Shown one piece after another: positions 1 through 8,586 of a stretch of 64,000 nt of DNA. Positions within the stretch are counted from its first letter, which is position 1; each line of letters opens with the position of its first letter. Source of the DNA: Paenibacillus sinensis (GTDB lineage: Bacteria; Bacillota; Bacilli; Paenibacillales; Paenibacillaceae); the NCBI RefSeq assembly GCF_019904155.1, contig NZ_JAHCMB010000046.1, forward strand, positions 428-64,427. The letters are read 5' to 3'. The notes under the pieces were generated by a model. It was not told the origin of the DNA, did not search any database, and saw only the letters and a list, made by a program, of their open reading frames with translations. The translations under genes and the position numbers were made by a program.

Positions 1-1
1 A

Positions 2-3000
2 TCTCAAACAAAGCCGTTAACACCAGCCCAGCGAAATGACCCTAATCTCAAAGCAAAGTATACAACAACATATGAATATGAGACGGGATTTCATTTTCCA
101 TCTATCAAGACTTGGTATACTAGTGAGTCATCTGGACTTTTGTCAGAGAAATACAGTTATACCTCTCAAGGCCGATTGAATGAAGTTACCAACGCAATGA
201 ATGAAACCACAAGTTATACTTATGATCAAGACGGCTCAGGTAACGTGTACAGTATAACAGAAGAAAAGACCTCGAATGGCCAAACGTTTTCAAAGACAGT
301 AACCAATTATAATGCACAAACTCAATATGCTTACCCAGCCGAAATCCAGCAATGGTATAACCTCTCTACAAGCCCGCAAAAGGTAATCAAGACCTTTACT
401 TACGACATGGGAAGCGGCAGGGTCACACGGGAAACTGATGGTGACAATCAATCTGTTACGTATAGCTACGATGCTCTAGGACGTTTGGAGACAGAGACGA
501 AGCCAAAAATCACAAATCCAGATGGCTTAGCGTTCAGTCAAGTGACTGAATATCATTATTATGACAACATGACTTCCGGTAATTTTGATGCTGTGAACAC
601 AGGGACGTATAGTTTGAAAGTTGATTCCATTCAAACCATAACTCAGCTTTCAAATAACATGACTAAAAAGACCTATGCCAACACGATCTATAACGGATTA
701 GGTTTGGCCTTACTGGAAGAGCAGTGGGATAGCTCAGTTGGGAAATGGACACTGACCCAGTATCATTACAATGAATTTGGCCAGCCTACTTATATGTCAG
801 ACTGGGCCGGAAATACAGTTGAAGCAGGTTACGATGGTTGGGGTAGACAAGATCGTTCAACTGACTCTTTTGGAAATGTATATGTGCAAGACTTTGATCT
901 AAAGCAGCGGAAATCTTCCGGCTATCTTGTGGCAGCGGATACTGGGGAAAAATTGAACTACGTAGAAACTCAATATGACCCTTGGGGACAGGTAAATCAA
1001 AAAAAGACATATAAAGATTGGCCTAGTCAATCTCAGCCCATAACGGAGAGTTACCAGTATGATATTGGTGGAAATGTAATTGGCTATACGGACCCCATGA
1101 ATCACCAGAACGATGCTGGGGTAACGACAGCCTATACCTATGATGCCTTGAATCGACTGACATCAGTCTTTGACGCCTTGAACCAGACAACTCGCTATAC
1201 CTACGACGGCAACGGCCAAGTATCCAAAGTGACGATTCAAGCCAAAGGTGGAACAGAACAAACACTGAACACGAAAACCTTTAATGAGATTGGCCTACTT
1301 ACAACCAAGCAAGACGGCGCTTCTCAAACGGAGAACTTGTCCTATAATAAGTTGGGACAACTGAGTGGAAGTTCGGACCGTAATGGAAGTGTGTATGGTT
1401 ACAGTTATGACGAGAGCGGGCAACTGAAGAGCAGCACCGTCAGCGGTACTGTAAATAATGTAGCACAGAACCAGAAGACCCTATATGTTTTTGGAGACAC
1501 GCGGCCAGAGTATCAAACGACACGAACTTATATTAATGATGACTTAAAAGCAAGAACAGAGCTTAATCTGGATAGTCTCAACCAAGTTCGTCATAGGTAT
1601 TCTTCAGTCAATTCGTCCAATGGTTCAGGGAATCATACCACTTATATGTTGAATCAGTTGGATGCTTTAGGGAGAATCACACAGCTTAACGATAACTACC
1701 TAAACTTCTATGTGAACTATCAGTATAATAAGCAGCGCCTGGATAAGGTTCAGACTAATGGCAGCTCGACCTTGACGACTGATGCATCCACCAATGTCCA
1801 GTACAGCTATTATGCCAACGATTTGGTGAAGTCCATCATTTACCCAACGCTGACTGATGGCAGCACACTGAAGACGGAATATACGTACAACAAGGCTTTG
1901 GGTTGGGTCGAGACGATAAAGAATAGCAAGAGTAGTAGTGTGCTGTCGAGCTATAGTTACGGTTACGACAATAATGGAAATATCGTCTTGACAAGTGAAG
2001 TTCGAAGCAACGGAGCGGTACAGACGACAAGCTATGGCTATGATGCATTGAATCGCTTGATCTCGATCACGCGTCCAGATGGTGGAAGTACAACATACAC
2101 CTATGATGTCCGAGGGAATAGGCAGACTCTTTCGGATACGAGCAGCGTGAGCCTGGATATGACGGATACGAGCTATACGTACGACTTGTTAAATACCTTA
2201 ACATCTGTGACCAAGGGAAGCAGTACGACAAGTTTCCAATATTATGCCGATGGTCTGCGTTATCTGAAAAGTACCGGAAACAGTCATACTCAGGTAAACT
2301 ATGACTTCAATGGCCAAGTGATTACAGAAGAGAAGTTGAACGGCAGCAGTGTCGTGCAGCAATCCACCTATGTCCGAGGGGACCGGTTATTGGTCAAGAA
2401 AGACAAAACCGCGGGAAAGGATTACTATTACTTGTATAACGGTCATGGCGATGTAGTCCAAATCGTGGATACGAGCGGTAACGTCGTCAACAGCTATAGC
2501 TATGATGTATGGGGGAACATTACAAGTCAAACAGAGGGAGTATCCAACTCTTTTAAGTATGCGGGTGAGATGTATGATGCGGAGACTGGACTTTATTATT
2601 TAAGAGCCCGGTATTATGATCCAAGTATAGGGCGGTTTATTAATGAGGATACGGTAGAAGGTCAAATTGATAATCCGTTGAGTTTGAATTTGTATACTTA
2701 TGTTGGCAATAATCCCTTAATACGTGTTGACCCAAGTGGGAATTCATGGATAAGTGATCAGTGGTATTCATTCGTAGTTCAAATGAAATCTGTTCACTCA
2801 TCATGGGAATCAGCAATGAGCTTTTGGACATTAGGCTTTACTGATCCATTCTTCACATCTGCTAAAGTTCCGATGAATTCCAAAGAATACTGGTATGCTC
2901 AAGCAGAAGTAATATTCAATACAGCTACACTTGGAGTAGGAACGTTTGAAAAGAAAGCAACACTAGAGGTTGCAGAAGAAATACCATCTGTTGTAAGAGT

Positions 3001-3736
3001 GGCTTCTAAAGCATGCAACTGTTTCACGGGGGGCACTAAGGTTCAAACAGACGAAGGGGAGAAGAATATCGAAGACATTAAAGTCGGAGATAAGGTTCTC
3101 TCGAAGGATGAAACAACTGGCGAGGTAGCTTATAAAGAAGTTACAGCTACATTCAACCATGAGACGGATGAGATTTACCAAATCCATGTAGGCGGTCAGA
3201 CGATTGAGTCGACCTTTAACCATCCGTTCTATGTTAAGGATAAAGGATGGACATTCGTCAAAGACCTTAAGCCCGGTGATTTGCTTGTTCAGAGTGATGG
3301 GAATACACTCAGGATAGAAAGCATAAAGCTGTTGAACAAACACGTTACAGTTTACAATATGACGGTAGAGACATTCCATACTTACTTTGTAAGCGATCTT
3401 GGGATTTGGGTGCATAATTCAAACTGCTTTAATGCGGCTGGATTTGAGAAGCGAATCTCTAATATGAGTGTAAATGAGAGGGTAGCAACTGTTAGAAATA
3501 CTGCTTCAAAAATTGCTTCAAAAAGAGGCTGGACGAAGGATTCGAAATTAACTAGAATTAATGGTCGTGATGTCTATTATGACTCTTCTAGTGGGAACTA
3601 CTACGCATTGGATACCCAACATGGACGGTTTGAAGTAGTGAACAAGCGAGGTAAGCATCAAGGTGAGGTGAATTTTAATCTTGACCCCACTAAGGCGGCG
3701 GACACGAAAGGTGGCCACGACCTAATTATGAAGTAG
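2..3736 (+). CDS. RHS/YD-repeat polymorphic toxin with Hint domain and colicin E3-like rRNase tip (5' partial)
   Basis: The reading frame is open from the left edge, so the N-terminus lies outside; 1244 residues are visible. Most is YD repeats of the RHS shell (YDALNRL, YTYDGNG), closing with the RHS core signature near residues 850-915 (GLYYLRARYYDPSIGRF, NPLIRVDPSG). A Hint autoprotease domain starts at the Cys of CFTGGTKV (about residue 1007) and ends at VHN (about 1139). The last 105 residues carry LDTQHGRFE: Asp1204, His1207 and Glu1211 keep the D-x2-H-x3-E spacing of colicin E3 Asp510/His513/Glu517, followed by a GxHxG...DP element as in E3. The inferred role is a contact-dependent or secreted toxin cleaving 16S rRNA in competitors. 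The stop is 13 bases before the putative immunity gene. Shell and Hint calls are firm; toxin chemistry is motif-based. Confidence 0.9.
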   Translation, partial: SQTKPLTPAQRNDPNLKAKYTTTYEYETGFHFPSIKTWYTSESSGLLSEKYSYTSQGRLNEVTNAMNETTSYTYDQDGSGNVYSITEEKTSNGQTFSKTVTNYNAQTQYAYPAEIQQWYNLSTSPQKVIKTFTYDMGSGRVTRETDGDNQSVTYSYDALGRLETETKPKITNPDGLAFSQVTEYHYYDNMTSGNFDAVNTGTYSLKVDSIQTITQLSNNMTKKTYANTIYNGLGLALLEEQWDSSVGKWTLTQYHYNEFGQPTYMSDWAGNTVEAGYDGWGRQDRSTDSFGNVYVQDFDLKQRKSSGYLVAADTGEKLNYVETQYDPWGQVNQKKTYKDWPSQSQPITESYQYDIGGNVIGYTDPMNHQNDAGVTTAYTYDALNRLTSVFDALNQTTRYTYDGNGQVSKVTIQAKGGTEQTLNTKTFNEIGLLTTKQDGASQTENLSYNKLGQLSGSSDRNGSVYGYSYDESGQLKSSTVSGTVNNVAQNQKTLYVFGDTRPEYQTTRTYINDDLKARTELNLDSLNQVRHRYSSVNSSNGSGNHTTYMLNQLDALGRITQLNDNYLNFYVNYQYNKQRLDKVQTNGSSTLTTDASTNVQYSYYANDLVKSIIYPTLTDGSTLKTEYTYNKALGWVETIKNSKSSSVLSSYSYGYDNNGNIVLTSEVRSNGAVQTTSYGYDALNRLISITRPDGGSTTYTYDVRGNRQTLSDTSSVSLDMTDTSYTYDLLNTLTSVTKGSSTTSFQYYADGLRYLKSTGNSHTQVNYDFNGQVITEEKLNGSSVVQQSTYVRGDRLLVKKDKTAGKDYYYLYNGHGDVVQIVDTSGNVVNSYSYDVWGNITSQTEGVSNSFKYAGEMYDAETGLYYLRARYYDPSIGRFINEDTVEGQIDNPLSLNLYTYVGNNPLIRVDPSGNSWISDQWYSFVVQMKSVHSSWESAMSFWTLGFTDPFFTSAKVPMNSKEYWYAQAEVIFNTATLGVGTFEKKATLEVAEEIPSVVRVASKACNCFTGGTKVQTDEGEKNIEDIKVGDKVLSKDETTGEVAYKEVTATFNHETDEIYQIHVGGQTIESTFNHPFYVKDKGWTFVKDLKPGDLLVQSDGNTLRIESIKLLNKHVTVYNMTVETFHTYFVSDLGIWVHNSNCFNAAGFEKRISNMSVNERVATVRNTASKIASKRGWTKDSKLTRINGRDVYYDSSSGNYYALDTQHGRFEVVNKRGKHQGEVNFNLDPTKAADTKGGHDLIMK

Positions 3737-3749
3737 GTGAGAAGTTTAG

Positions 3750-4295
3750 ATGAATTCTTTAGTTAGGGAAGCTGTTGAAAGTTTTTATCATCAAGAAGAC
3801 AATTTAGGGTATTTATTAAGATGTCGAAGGAAGATCGAGCTCCCCAGTGAGTTGCTGATTTTTCTTAATAATCACAATATTAACTTACAGTCTCATAGTA
3901 TTGGGGATGTGTGGCCATCTTGTAAATGGACTTATGACTATGAGGATTACTGCAAGGGCGAGTTTAGAGTTAGTTATTCAAGTGTGTTAATGGTTTCAAA
4001 ACTTGCTCCACTATTCTATCTTCAACACGAGTTTCAAGTAGACAACAAAGATGAACAAAAGATGAGCCCAACTTTAGATGGATTTGATGAGCAGCCGTAC
4101 ACTCAGACACAAGCTGAACTGGAGTGCATTATTAAGGAGACATTCTCGAAACTAGGATATGAACAATTGTCCTATAAAGAAATGAATGAAGTCGTGCAAG
4201 GACTTCAATTTGGTGATAACGTGGATTTTTTTGGTTCGCAGGTTACAGTTGAATATGCATTATTCCATGATGTATTAGAAGTCTGTCCTGACTAA
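3750..4295 (+). CDS. putative immunity protein for the upstream RHS toxin
   Basis: This 181-residue acidic protein begins 13 bases after the toxin stop, behind a GGTGAG ribosome binding site, and is followed directly by a strong terminator, so toxin and this gene form the end of one transcription unit. Polymorphic toxin loci of this design almost always place the cognate immunity gene exactly here. No signal peptide or membrane segment is visible, which fits a cytoplasmic inhibitor of a cytoplasmic rRNase. I do not recognise the family: it is about twice the length of colicin E3 immunity protein (84 residues) and shows no obvious resemblance to it. Function rests on position alone. Confidence 0.65.
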   Translation: MNSLVREAVESFYHQEDNLGYLLRCRRKIELPSELLIFLNNHNINLQSHSIGDVWPSCKWTYDYEDYCKGEFRVSYSSVLMVSKLAPLFYLQHEFQVDNKDEQKMSPTLDGFDEQPYTQTQAELECIIKETFSKLGYEQLSYKEMNEVVQGLQFGDNVDFFGSQVTVEYALFHDVLEVCPD

Positions 4296-4298
4296 TGC

Positions 4299-4334
4299 AA
4301 GGCCTTGGGGGAATTATTCCTCCAAGGCCTTTTT
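4299..4334 (+). terminator. intrinsic terminator after toxin-immunity pair
   Basis: A 13-bp perfect stem (AAGGCCTTGGGGG against CCTCCAAGGCCTT with minor loop slack) followed by a T run sits just after the immunity stop codon. Confidence 0.85.
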
Positions 4335-4534
4335 ACCTCCAACTAGTGCTGAATGAAGGAGTCTACGTTTGTATGGTATTCCCCTAATATGCCTGAATGT
4401 TATCAAAATAACGCTTTGGCGTTCATATAACGGGTTGATTATGGCCAGATACCAACAAGATTGATCTGTTTTGGATCGTCTACATAATTTGGACAGAAAA
4501 AATAAGGGCTTGTAGAATAAACCTATCAGGCTAA

Positions 4535-5005
4535 GGAGCGGATCTTTACAAAATATGTGGCATTACATTTGTATGCTGATTGACTTGTGAAATCGAGAAA
4601 TCATCGGTCATAGTGTAGGCCCAACAAGGATGCGGCTCCGATTTCCGCGCCTCTGCAAGCGAGATGGGTGACCTGCGTCAAATCCAGTGGTTTCATACGG
4701 ACCGTGGCAGTGAGTTTAAAAAGTGAAACGATGGATGAACTTTTAGAGACCTTTGAACTCGGACATTCTCTCAGCATGAAAGGCTGTCCCTATGACAATG
4801 CCGTGGCTGCAGCCATCAATAAAGTCATGAAAACGGAGTTTATCAACCCAAAGAACTTCCGTAGCCTTCATCATCTGGGATTGGAACTATACGATTACGT
4901 TTCAACTATTGTCGGATTCACGGAACGCGAGGATACCTGACACCCACTCAGTATCACCAAAAAACCCTTAACAAACTGTCTGATCTACTATTGACAATCC
5001 AATGG
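4535..5005 (+). pseudogene. decayed IS3-family transposase (OrfB) remnant
   Basis: Fragments in three frames match the catalytic half of IS3-type OrfB: CMLIDL followed by NREIIGHSVG, then WFHTDRGSEF (second catalytic Asp), then after a frameshift MKGCPYDNAVAAA where functional copies have the catalytic Glu region, then after another shift YCRIHGTRGYLTPTQYHQ. The segment coding SMKGCPYDNA is open for about 90 codons but lacks everything upstream. The first catalytic Asp region and OrfA are gone. Weakly similar TGGATYGTC termini near 4470 and 5000 may be leftover inverted repeats. The element is dead and presumably marks past mobility beside the toxin cassette. Confidence 0.75.
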
Positions 5006-5075
5006 CTTGCCCAGCTTTGCATACATGTGTTAAGATACTAAACTGATGAATCAATATATAAACTTGTATTGTTAG

Positions 5076-5104
5076 AAGCAGTCTCTTCAGAGGCTGCTTT
5101 TTCT
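5076..5104 (+). terminator. probable intrinsic terminator
   Basis: AGCAGTCTCT and AGAGGCTGCT form a 10-bp stem with a two-base loop and one wobble pair, followed by TTTTTCT. It lies between the transposase remnant and the convergent TetR gene. Confidence 0.6.
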
Positions 5105-5157
5105 ATCTCTAAAAGCAGCAGAACAATTCATCTAACAGCTGCCTGAAAAATGTTTTT

Positions 5158-5709
5158 TTACCCCTCAAAATTCCTCTCCAACAAAATCCCCACTTGTTCC
5201 GCCACCACTTGTGGCGAGTGCTGGATTTCATTAGTGAAATAGGATTCAACAATTCCTACGATTGCCGCTCCAAAGAATCTAACAATCACATCTTTACTCA
5301 ACCCCTGACTTTTAGCTTCGACAAGATTTACTTCCCCCTCCAACTCTTTGACGACAAAAGCGAGAAATCGGCTGCGGAAATAAGGGGCTCCCTTGCTTGC
5401 CAGCATCGTTGAAAAGAACGAATAGTTATTTTCGAAATATTCGAACCAAATAAGATTTGCTTCGACAAAGCTTAATTCCGCCGCTGATTCGCAGAGTCTT
5501 CCCAGCTCGTTAATATGCTCTTCGATGAGCTTATCCAGAAGATCATATTTATCCATGTAATGGTGATAAATCGTTCTTCGTCCGACATTTGCCCGATCGG
5601 AAATATGCTGTATGGTGATGTGATCAAAGCCCATCTCAGACATGAGTTCAATAAACGCTTTTTTAATTGCTTCTTGAGATTTAAGTACTCTTCTATCGAC
5701 TACTGACAT
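5158..5709 (-). CDS. TetR/AcrR-family transcriptional regulator
   Basis: The protein has about 183 residues. An N-terminal TetR helix-turn-helix is visible (ITIQHISDRANVGRRTIYHHYMDKYDLLDKLIEEH), and the C-terminal half resembles the TetR_C_8/DhaS-like ligand domain. I chose the ATG of MSVVDRR rather than a TTG 15 codons upstream because TetR proteins usually start close before the first helix and no good ribosome binding site precedes the TTG. It is divergent from the SDR/RibD-C/AKR/MFS cluster, with a 240-base intergenic region holding an inverted repeat and a direct repeat, so it probably represses that cluster and itself. The inducer is unknown. Confidence 0.85.
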   Translation of the reverse strand: MSVVDRRVLKSQEAIKKAFIELMSEMGFDHITIQHISDRANVGRRTIYHHYMDKYDLLDKLIEEHINELGRLCESAAELSFVEANLIWFEYFENNYSFFSTMLASKGAPYFRSRFLAFVVKELEGEVNLVEAKSQGLSKDVIVRFFGAAIVGIVESYFTNEIQHSPQVVAEQVGILLERNFEG

Positions 5710-5760
5710 TCGGGGAATCACCAAGCTTTCTTGAGAGTAATTGCACAAATTCAAACAGAT

Positions 5761-5776
5761 TGCGCATTATGGCGCA
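5761..5776. promoter_or_regulatory. inverted repeat, candidate TetR operator
   Basis: TGCGC-N6-GCGCA is a perfect 5-bp inverted repeat just upstream of the TetR gene in the divergent intergenic region. Assignment as operator is inference. Confidence 0.4.
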
Positions 5777-5845
5777 TACCGCAGGATTTTGATTATTGAA
5801 GATATCCAGTTAACCATTAAAATTATACACAGATGTGCGATATTG

Positions 5846-5868
5846 TATCAATGTCTTATATCAATGTC
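5846..5868 (+). repeat. 13-bp-period direct repeat in divergent promoter region
   Basis: TATCAATGTC occurs twice, starting 13 bp apart, between the TetR gene and the SDR gene. It could be a regulator-binding site; no promoter hexamers could be fixed confidently around it. Confidence 0.4.
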
Positions 5869-5933
5869 CAATGCGCGCTAGGTGATCCACCAGGGTCATA
5901 CAGGAGAATTATTCATCTGAAGGAGGGAAATAT

Positions 5934-6026
5934 ATGAACAACCTTAACAGTACTGTACTTACTCCTGGCGCAAATAAGAATCGGAAACGAAAGGATGTAT
6001 TCACTCATGTCCAATATTCAAGATAA
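5934..6026 (+). CDS. 30-codon leader ORF overlapping the SDR start
   Basis: An ATG with a near-ideal ribosome binding site (GAAGGAGGGAAAT) opens a 30-residue basic peptide whose frame ends 20 bases inside the following SDR gene in a different frame. The SDR start itself has only a weak AAGG. The arrangement suggests translational coupling or a regulatory leader peptide; it could also be the relic of a truncated gene. No family is recognised. Confidence 0.4.
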   Translation: MNNLNSTVLTPGANKNRKRKDVFTHVQYSR

Positions 6027-6753
6027 AGTTGTAGTTATTACAGGGGCTTCAAGCGGGATTGGAGAGGCGACAGCTAAGGAGCTTGCTTCCAAGGGCGCGA
6101 AGCTTGTACTGGCGGCCCGCCGTGAAGACCGGCTGCAGAAACTGCAGTCAGAAATCGAGAAGAGCGGAGGCAATGCCATCTACAAAGTAACGGATGTGAC
6201 CTCGCATCAACAAATGGAGGAGCTGGCTGCTTATGCGCTTGAAGAGTTTGGGAAAATTGATGTATTAGTCAATAATGCGGGAATCATGCCCCAAGCATTT
6301 ATGTTCAAGAAGAAAATTGATGAATGGGACCAGACGATCGACGTTAACATCAAAGGGGTTCTGTACGCTATTGCTGCGGTGCTCCCTTCAATGAGAGAGC
6401 GTAAATCCGGTCATATTATTAATCTTTCTTCGGTAGCCGGCCATAACATTTACCCGGGAGGAACGGTCTATTGCGGCACCAAGCATGCAGTACGAGCAAT
6501 CTCTGAAGGGCTGCGGCAGGAAGAGGCCATGAGTGGTTCGAATATCCGTGTAACCAATGTTTCTCCAGGAGCCGTCAGCAGTGAACTGGTAGAAACGACC
6601 TCAGATCCGGAGACAAAAGCAGGCTTGAATGAGTTCTACAAAGTGGCGATTGATGCAGACAGCATTGCTCATGCCATCGCATTTGCCATTGAGCAGCCAT
6701 CGGATGTAGGAATTAATGAAATGATTATTCGTCCGACTGTTCAAGTTGGTTGA
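6007..6753 (+). CDS. short-chain dehydrogenase/reductase (SDR)
   Basis: The protein has 248 residues with a classical SDR fold: NAD(P) motif TGASSGIG near the N-terminus, NNAG in strand 4, and the Ser...YCGTK catalytic pair. It is close to the YdfG/serine 3-dehydrogenase-like group by overall look, but the substrate cannot be read from sequence. I chose the ATG of MSNIQDK because it starts right before the first strand; an in-frame ATG 12 bases earlier abuts the weak AAGG. It is the first gene after the divergent TetR gene and is followed by a terminator hairpin. Confidence 0.85.
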   Translation: MSNIQDKVVVITGASSGIGEATAKELASKGAKLVLAARREDRLQKLQSEIEKSGGNAIYKVTDVTSHQQMEELAAYALEEFGKIDVLVNNAGIMPQAFMFKKKIDEWDQTIDVNIKGVLYAIAAVLPSMRERKSGHIINLSSVAGHNIYPGGTVYCGTKHAVRAISEGLRQEEAMSGSNIRVTNVSPGAVSSELVETTSDPETKAGLNEFYKVAIDADSIAHAIAFAIEQPSDVGINEMIIRPTVQVG

Positions 6754-6768
6754 TTGGTCCTGATTGAC

Positions 6769-6800
6769 AGCCCCAGAGATTGACCTGGGGCTTTATTTTA
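6769..6800 (+). terminator. intrinsic terminator after SDR
   Basis: AGCCCCAG and CTGGGGCT pair around an 8-base loop and are followed by TTATTTTA. It lies 15 bases after the SDR stop and just before the next gene, so downstream expression may depend on partial readthrough. Confidence 0.7.
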
Positions 6801-6818
6801 TCAGAAGGTGGGATCACT

Positions 6819-7547
6819 CTGGATAGACCCTATGTCGTCTGCCACATGCTGCTCTCAATAGATGGGAAAATTATCGGAGATTACTTGGATGAGGATCGGG
6901 CAGCACGTTTTATTGAAGCGTACGAAACAATAGATGAACAATACGGATGCAGAGCATGGATGTGTGGCAGGATTACGATGGAAGAGCATTTTACTTTAGG
7001 AAATACATTGGATTTGCAGCATAAGAACACCCCGGTTATCCCCAGAACGGATTATGTAGCCCAAAAAGACGCTAAATCCTATGCCGTTGCAGTAGATCCC
7101 TCAGGAAAATTAGGGTGGACAACAAACCGTATTTCAAAGGTTGATCGGGATCAAACGGGTAATCATCTCATCGAAGTACTCACCGAGCAAGTTCCTGATG
7201 CTTATCTGGATTATCTGAAAAATTTGGGGATCTCCTATATCTTTGGCGGGAAAGACAAGTTGGATTTCGCAGTAGTGTTCAAGAAACTGAAAGACTTATT
7301 TTCAGTCGATAAGCTGCTGCTGGAAGGCGGCGGCTCTATAAATGGCTCCCTTTTGAACGAGGGGCTAATTGATGAGTTGAGTCTGGTTGTAGCTCCCATT
7401 GCAGATGGTGCACCTAATTCCGTCACACTGTTCGAGACAGGTTCATACCTGCAAAAACCTCAACCGGTACATTTCTTTTTGAAAAGTATAGAAAGACTGG
7501 ACGATGACGGACTTTGGATTAGATATGGAACCAAAAGCATGAATTGA
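6819..7547 (+). CDS. RibD C-terminal/dihydrofolate reductase-like protein
   Basis: The 242-residue protein resembles the stand-alone RibD_C (DHFR-like) family: it begins RPYVVCHMLLSIDGKI, contains YIFGGKDKLD and the LLLEGGGSINGSLL motif shared with the reductase domain of RibD, and ends with the usual beta-rich tail. It probably binds NADPH; the substrate is unknown, and it is not the riboflavin enzyme, which lies at 14.9 kb. No ATG, GTG or TTG is well placed: the only good ribosome binding site (GAAGGTGGG) is 6 bases before a CTG codon, used here as start. A TTG 39 bases upstream lies inside the terminator stem. Confidence 0.75.
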   Translation: MDRPYVVCHMLLSIDGKIIGDYLDEDRAARFIEAYETIDEQYGCRAWMCGRITMEEHFTLGNTLDLQHKNTPVIPRTDYVAQKDAKSYAVAVDPSGKLGWTTNRISKVDRDQTGNHLIEVLTEQVPDAYLDYLKNLGISYIFGGKDKLDFAVVFKKLKDLFSVDKLLLEGGGSINGSLLNEGLIDELSLVVAPIADGAPNSVTLFETGSYLQKPQPVHFFLKSIERLDDDGLWIRYGTKSMN

Positions 7548-7560
7548 TCGGAGGAGAATG

Positions 7561-8544
7561 ATGGAATACCGTTCTGTAGGAAAAACAGGCATTCAAGTCT
7601 CAGGTTTATGTTTCGGTACAATGTCATTTGGTACGACTGCGGATGAAGAAACGTCCAAAGCTATGTATGGCCGCTGCCGGGAAGCTGGAATTAACTTCTT
7701 CGATACAGCAGATGTATACGGTCTTGGGCGTTCTGAGGAAATTCTGGGAGAATGTATTGCGCATGAACGGGAGAACATCGTCTTAACGACAAAGGTGTTC
7801 TGGCCGACAAGCAGCGATATCAATGCCAAAGGCTTGTCAAGACGTCATATTATGCAAGCCGTTGAAGCTAGCCTCCGGCGTCTAAAAACGGATTATATTG
7901 ATTTTTATTTTGTGCATGATTTTGATCCAAATACGCCAATAGAAGAGACACTACGTGCCATGGACGACTTGCAGAGGCAGGGCAAGATACTCTATCCGGC
8001 GGTAAGCAATTGGGCAGCTTGGCAAATTTCCAAAGCTTCCGGGATTTCGGCAAAAGAGCAGCTGGCGCGTTTTGAGTTAATCCAGCCGATGTACAGCCTG
8101 GTGAAGCGTCAAGCAGAAGTGGAGATTCTGCCAATGGCGAAATCGGAACAAATGGGTGTTATTACGTACAGTCCGCTTGGCGCCGGGCTATTGACTGGCA
8201 AGTACGGGGTGGACAAACGACCTGAGCGGGGGCGCCTTGTCGAGGATGCGCGTTACGGCGACCGGTATGGCGCCAACGAAGATTCTGTCGCGGCTGAAGA
8301 CTTCACCAAGTATGCGCAAGACCATCATGTGAAGCCCGCAACCTTGGCAGTTGCATGGGTAATGGCTAACCCTGCGGTTACTGCTCCAATCATTGGAGCC
8401 CGAAATCTTGAACAATTGGAAGATTCGTTGGCAGCTGCGGATTATAAAATGACACCGGAAATGTATGCAGAAATTTCCCGTTTGTCCCGAACACCTGCGC
8501 CGGCAACTGATCGTTCTGAGGTATTAACGGGCAAATGGAGATAA
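7561..8544 (+). CDS. aldo/keto reductase
   Basis: The 327-residue protein is a TIM-barrel aldo/keto reductase starting MEYRSVGKTGIQVSGL. The tetrad is visible: Asp and Tyr in FFDTADVYGLGRSEEILGE, Lys in TTKVFW, His in FYFVHDFD. The C-terminal AGARNLEQLEDS-type NADP loop is present. It resembles the YghZ/potassium-channel beta-subunit-like group. The second of two adjacent ATGs is preferred because GGAGGAG lies 5-7 bases before it. It follows the RibD_C-like gene by a few bases and precedes the transporter, so these three are probably one operon. Confidence 0.88.
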   Translation: MEYRSVGKTGIQVSGLCFGTMSFGTTADEETSKAMYGRCREAGINFFDTADVYGLGRSEEILGECIAHERENIVLTTKVFWPTSSDINAKGLSRRHIMQAVEASLRRLKTDYIDFYFVHDFDPNTPIEETLRAMDDLQRQGKILYPAVSNWAAWQISKASGISAKEQLARFELIQPMYSLVKRQAEVEILPMAKSEQMGVITYSPLGAGLLTGKYGVDKRPERGRLVEDARYGDRYGANEDSVAAEDFTKYAQDHHVKPATLAVAWVMANPAVTAPIIGARNLEQLEDSLAAADYKMTPEMYAEISRLSRTPAPATDRSEVLTGKWR

Positions 8545-8586
8545 GGCGCAGCCTTTTCGACAGAGGAAAGTGTTGGGGAGGAGAAC

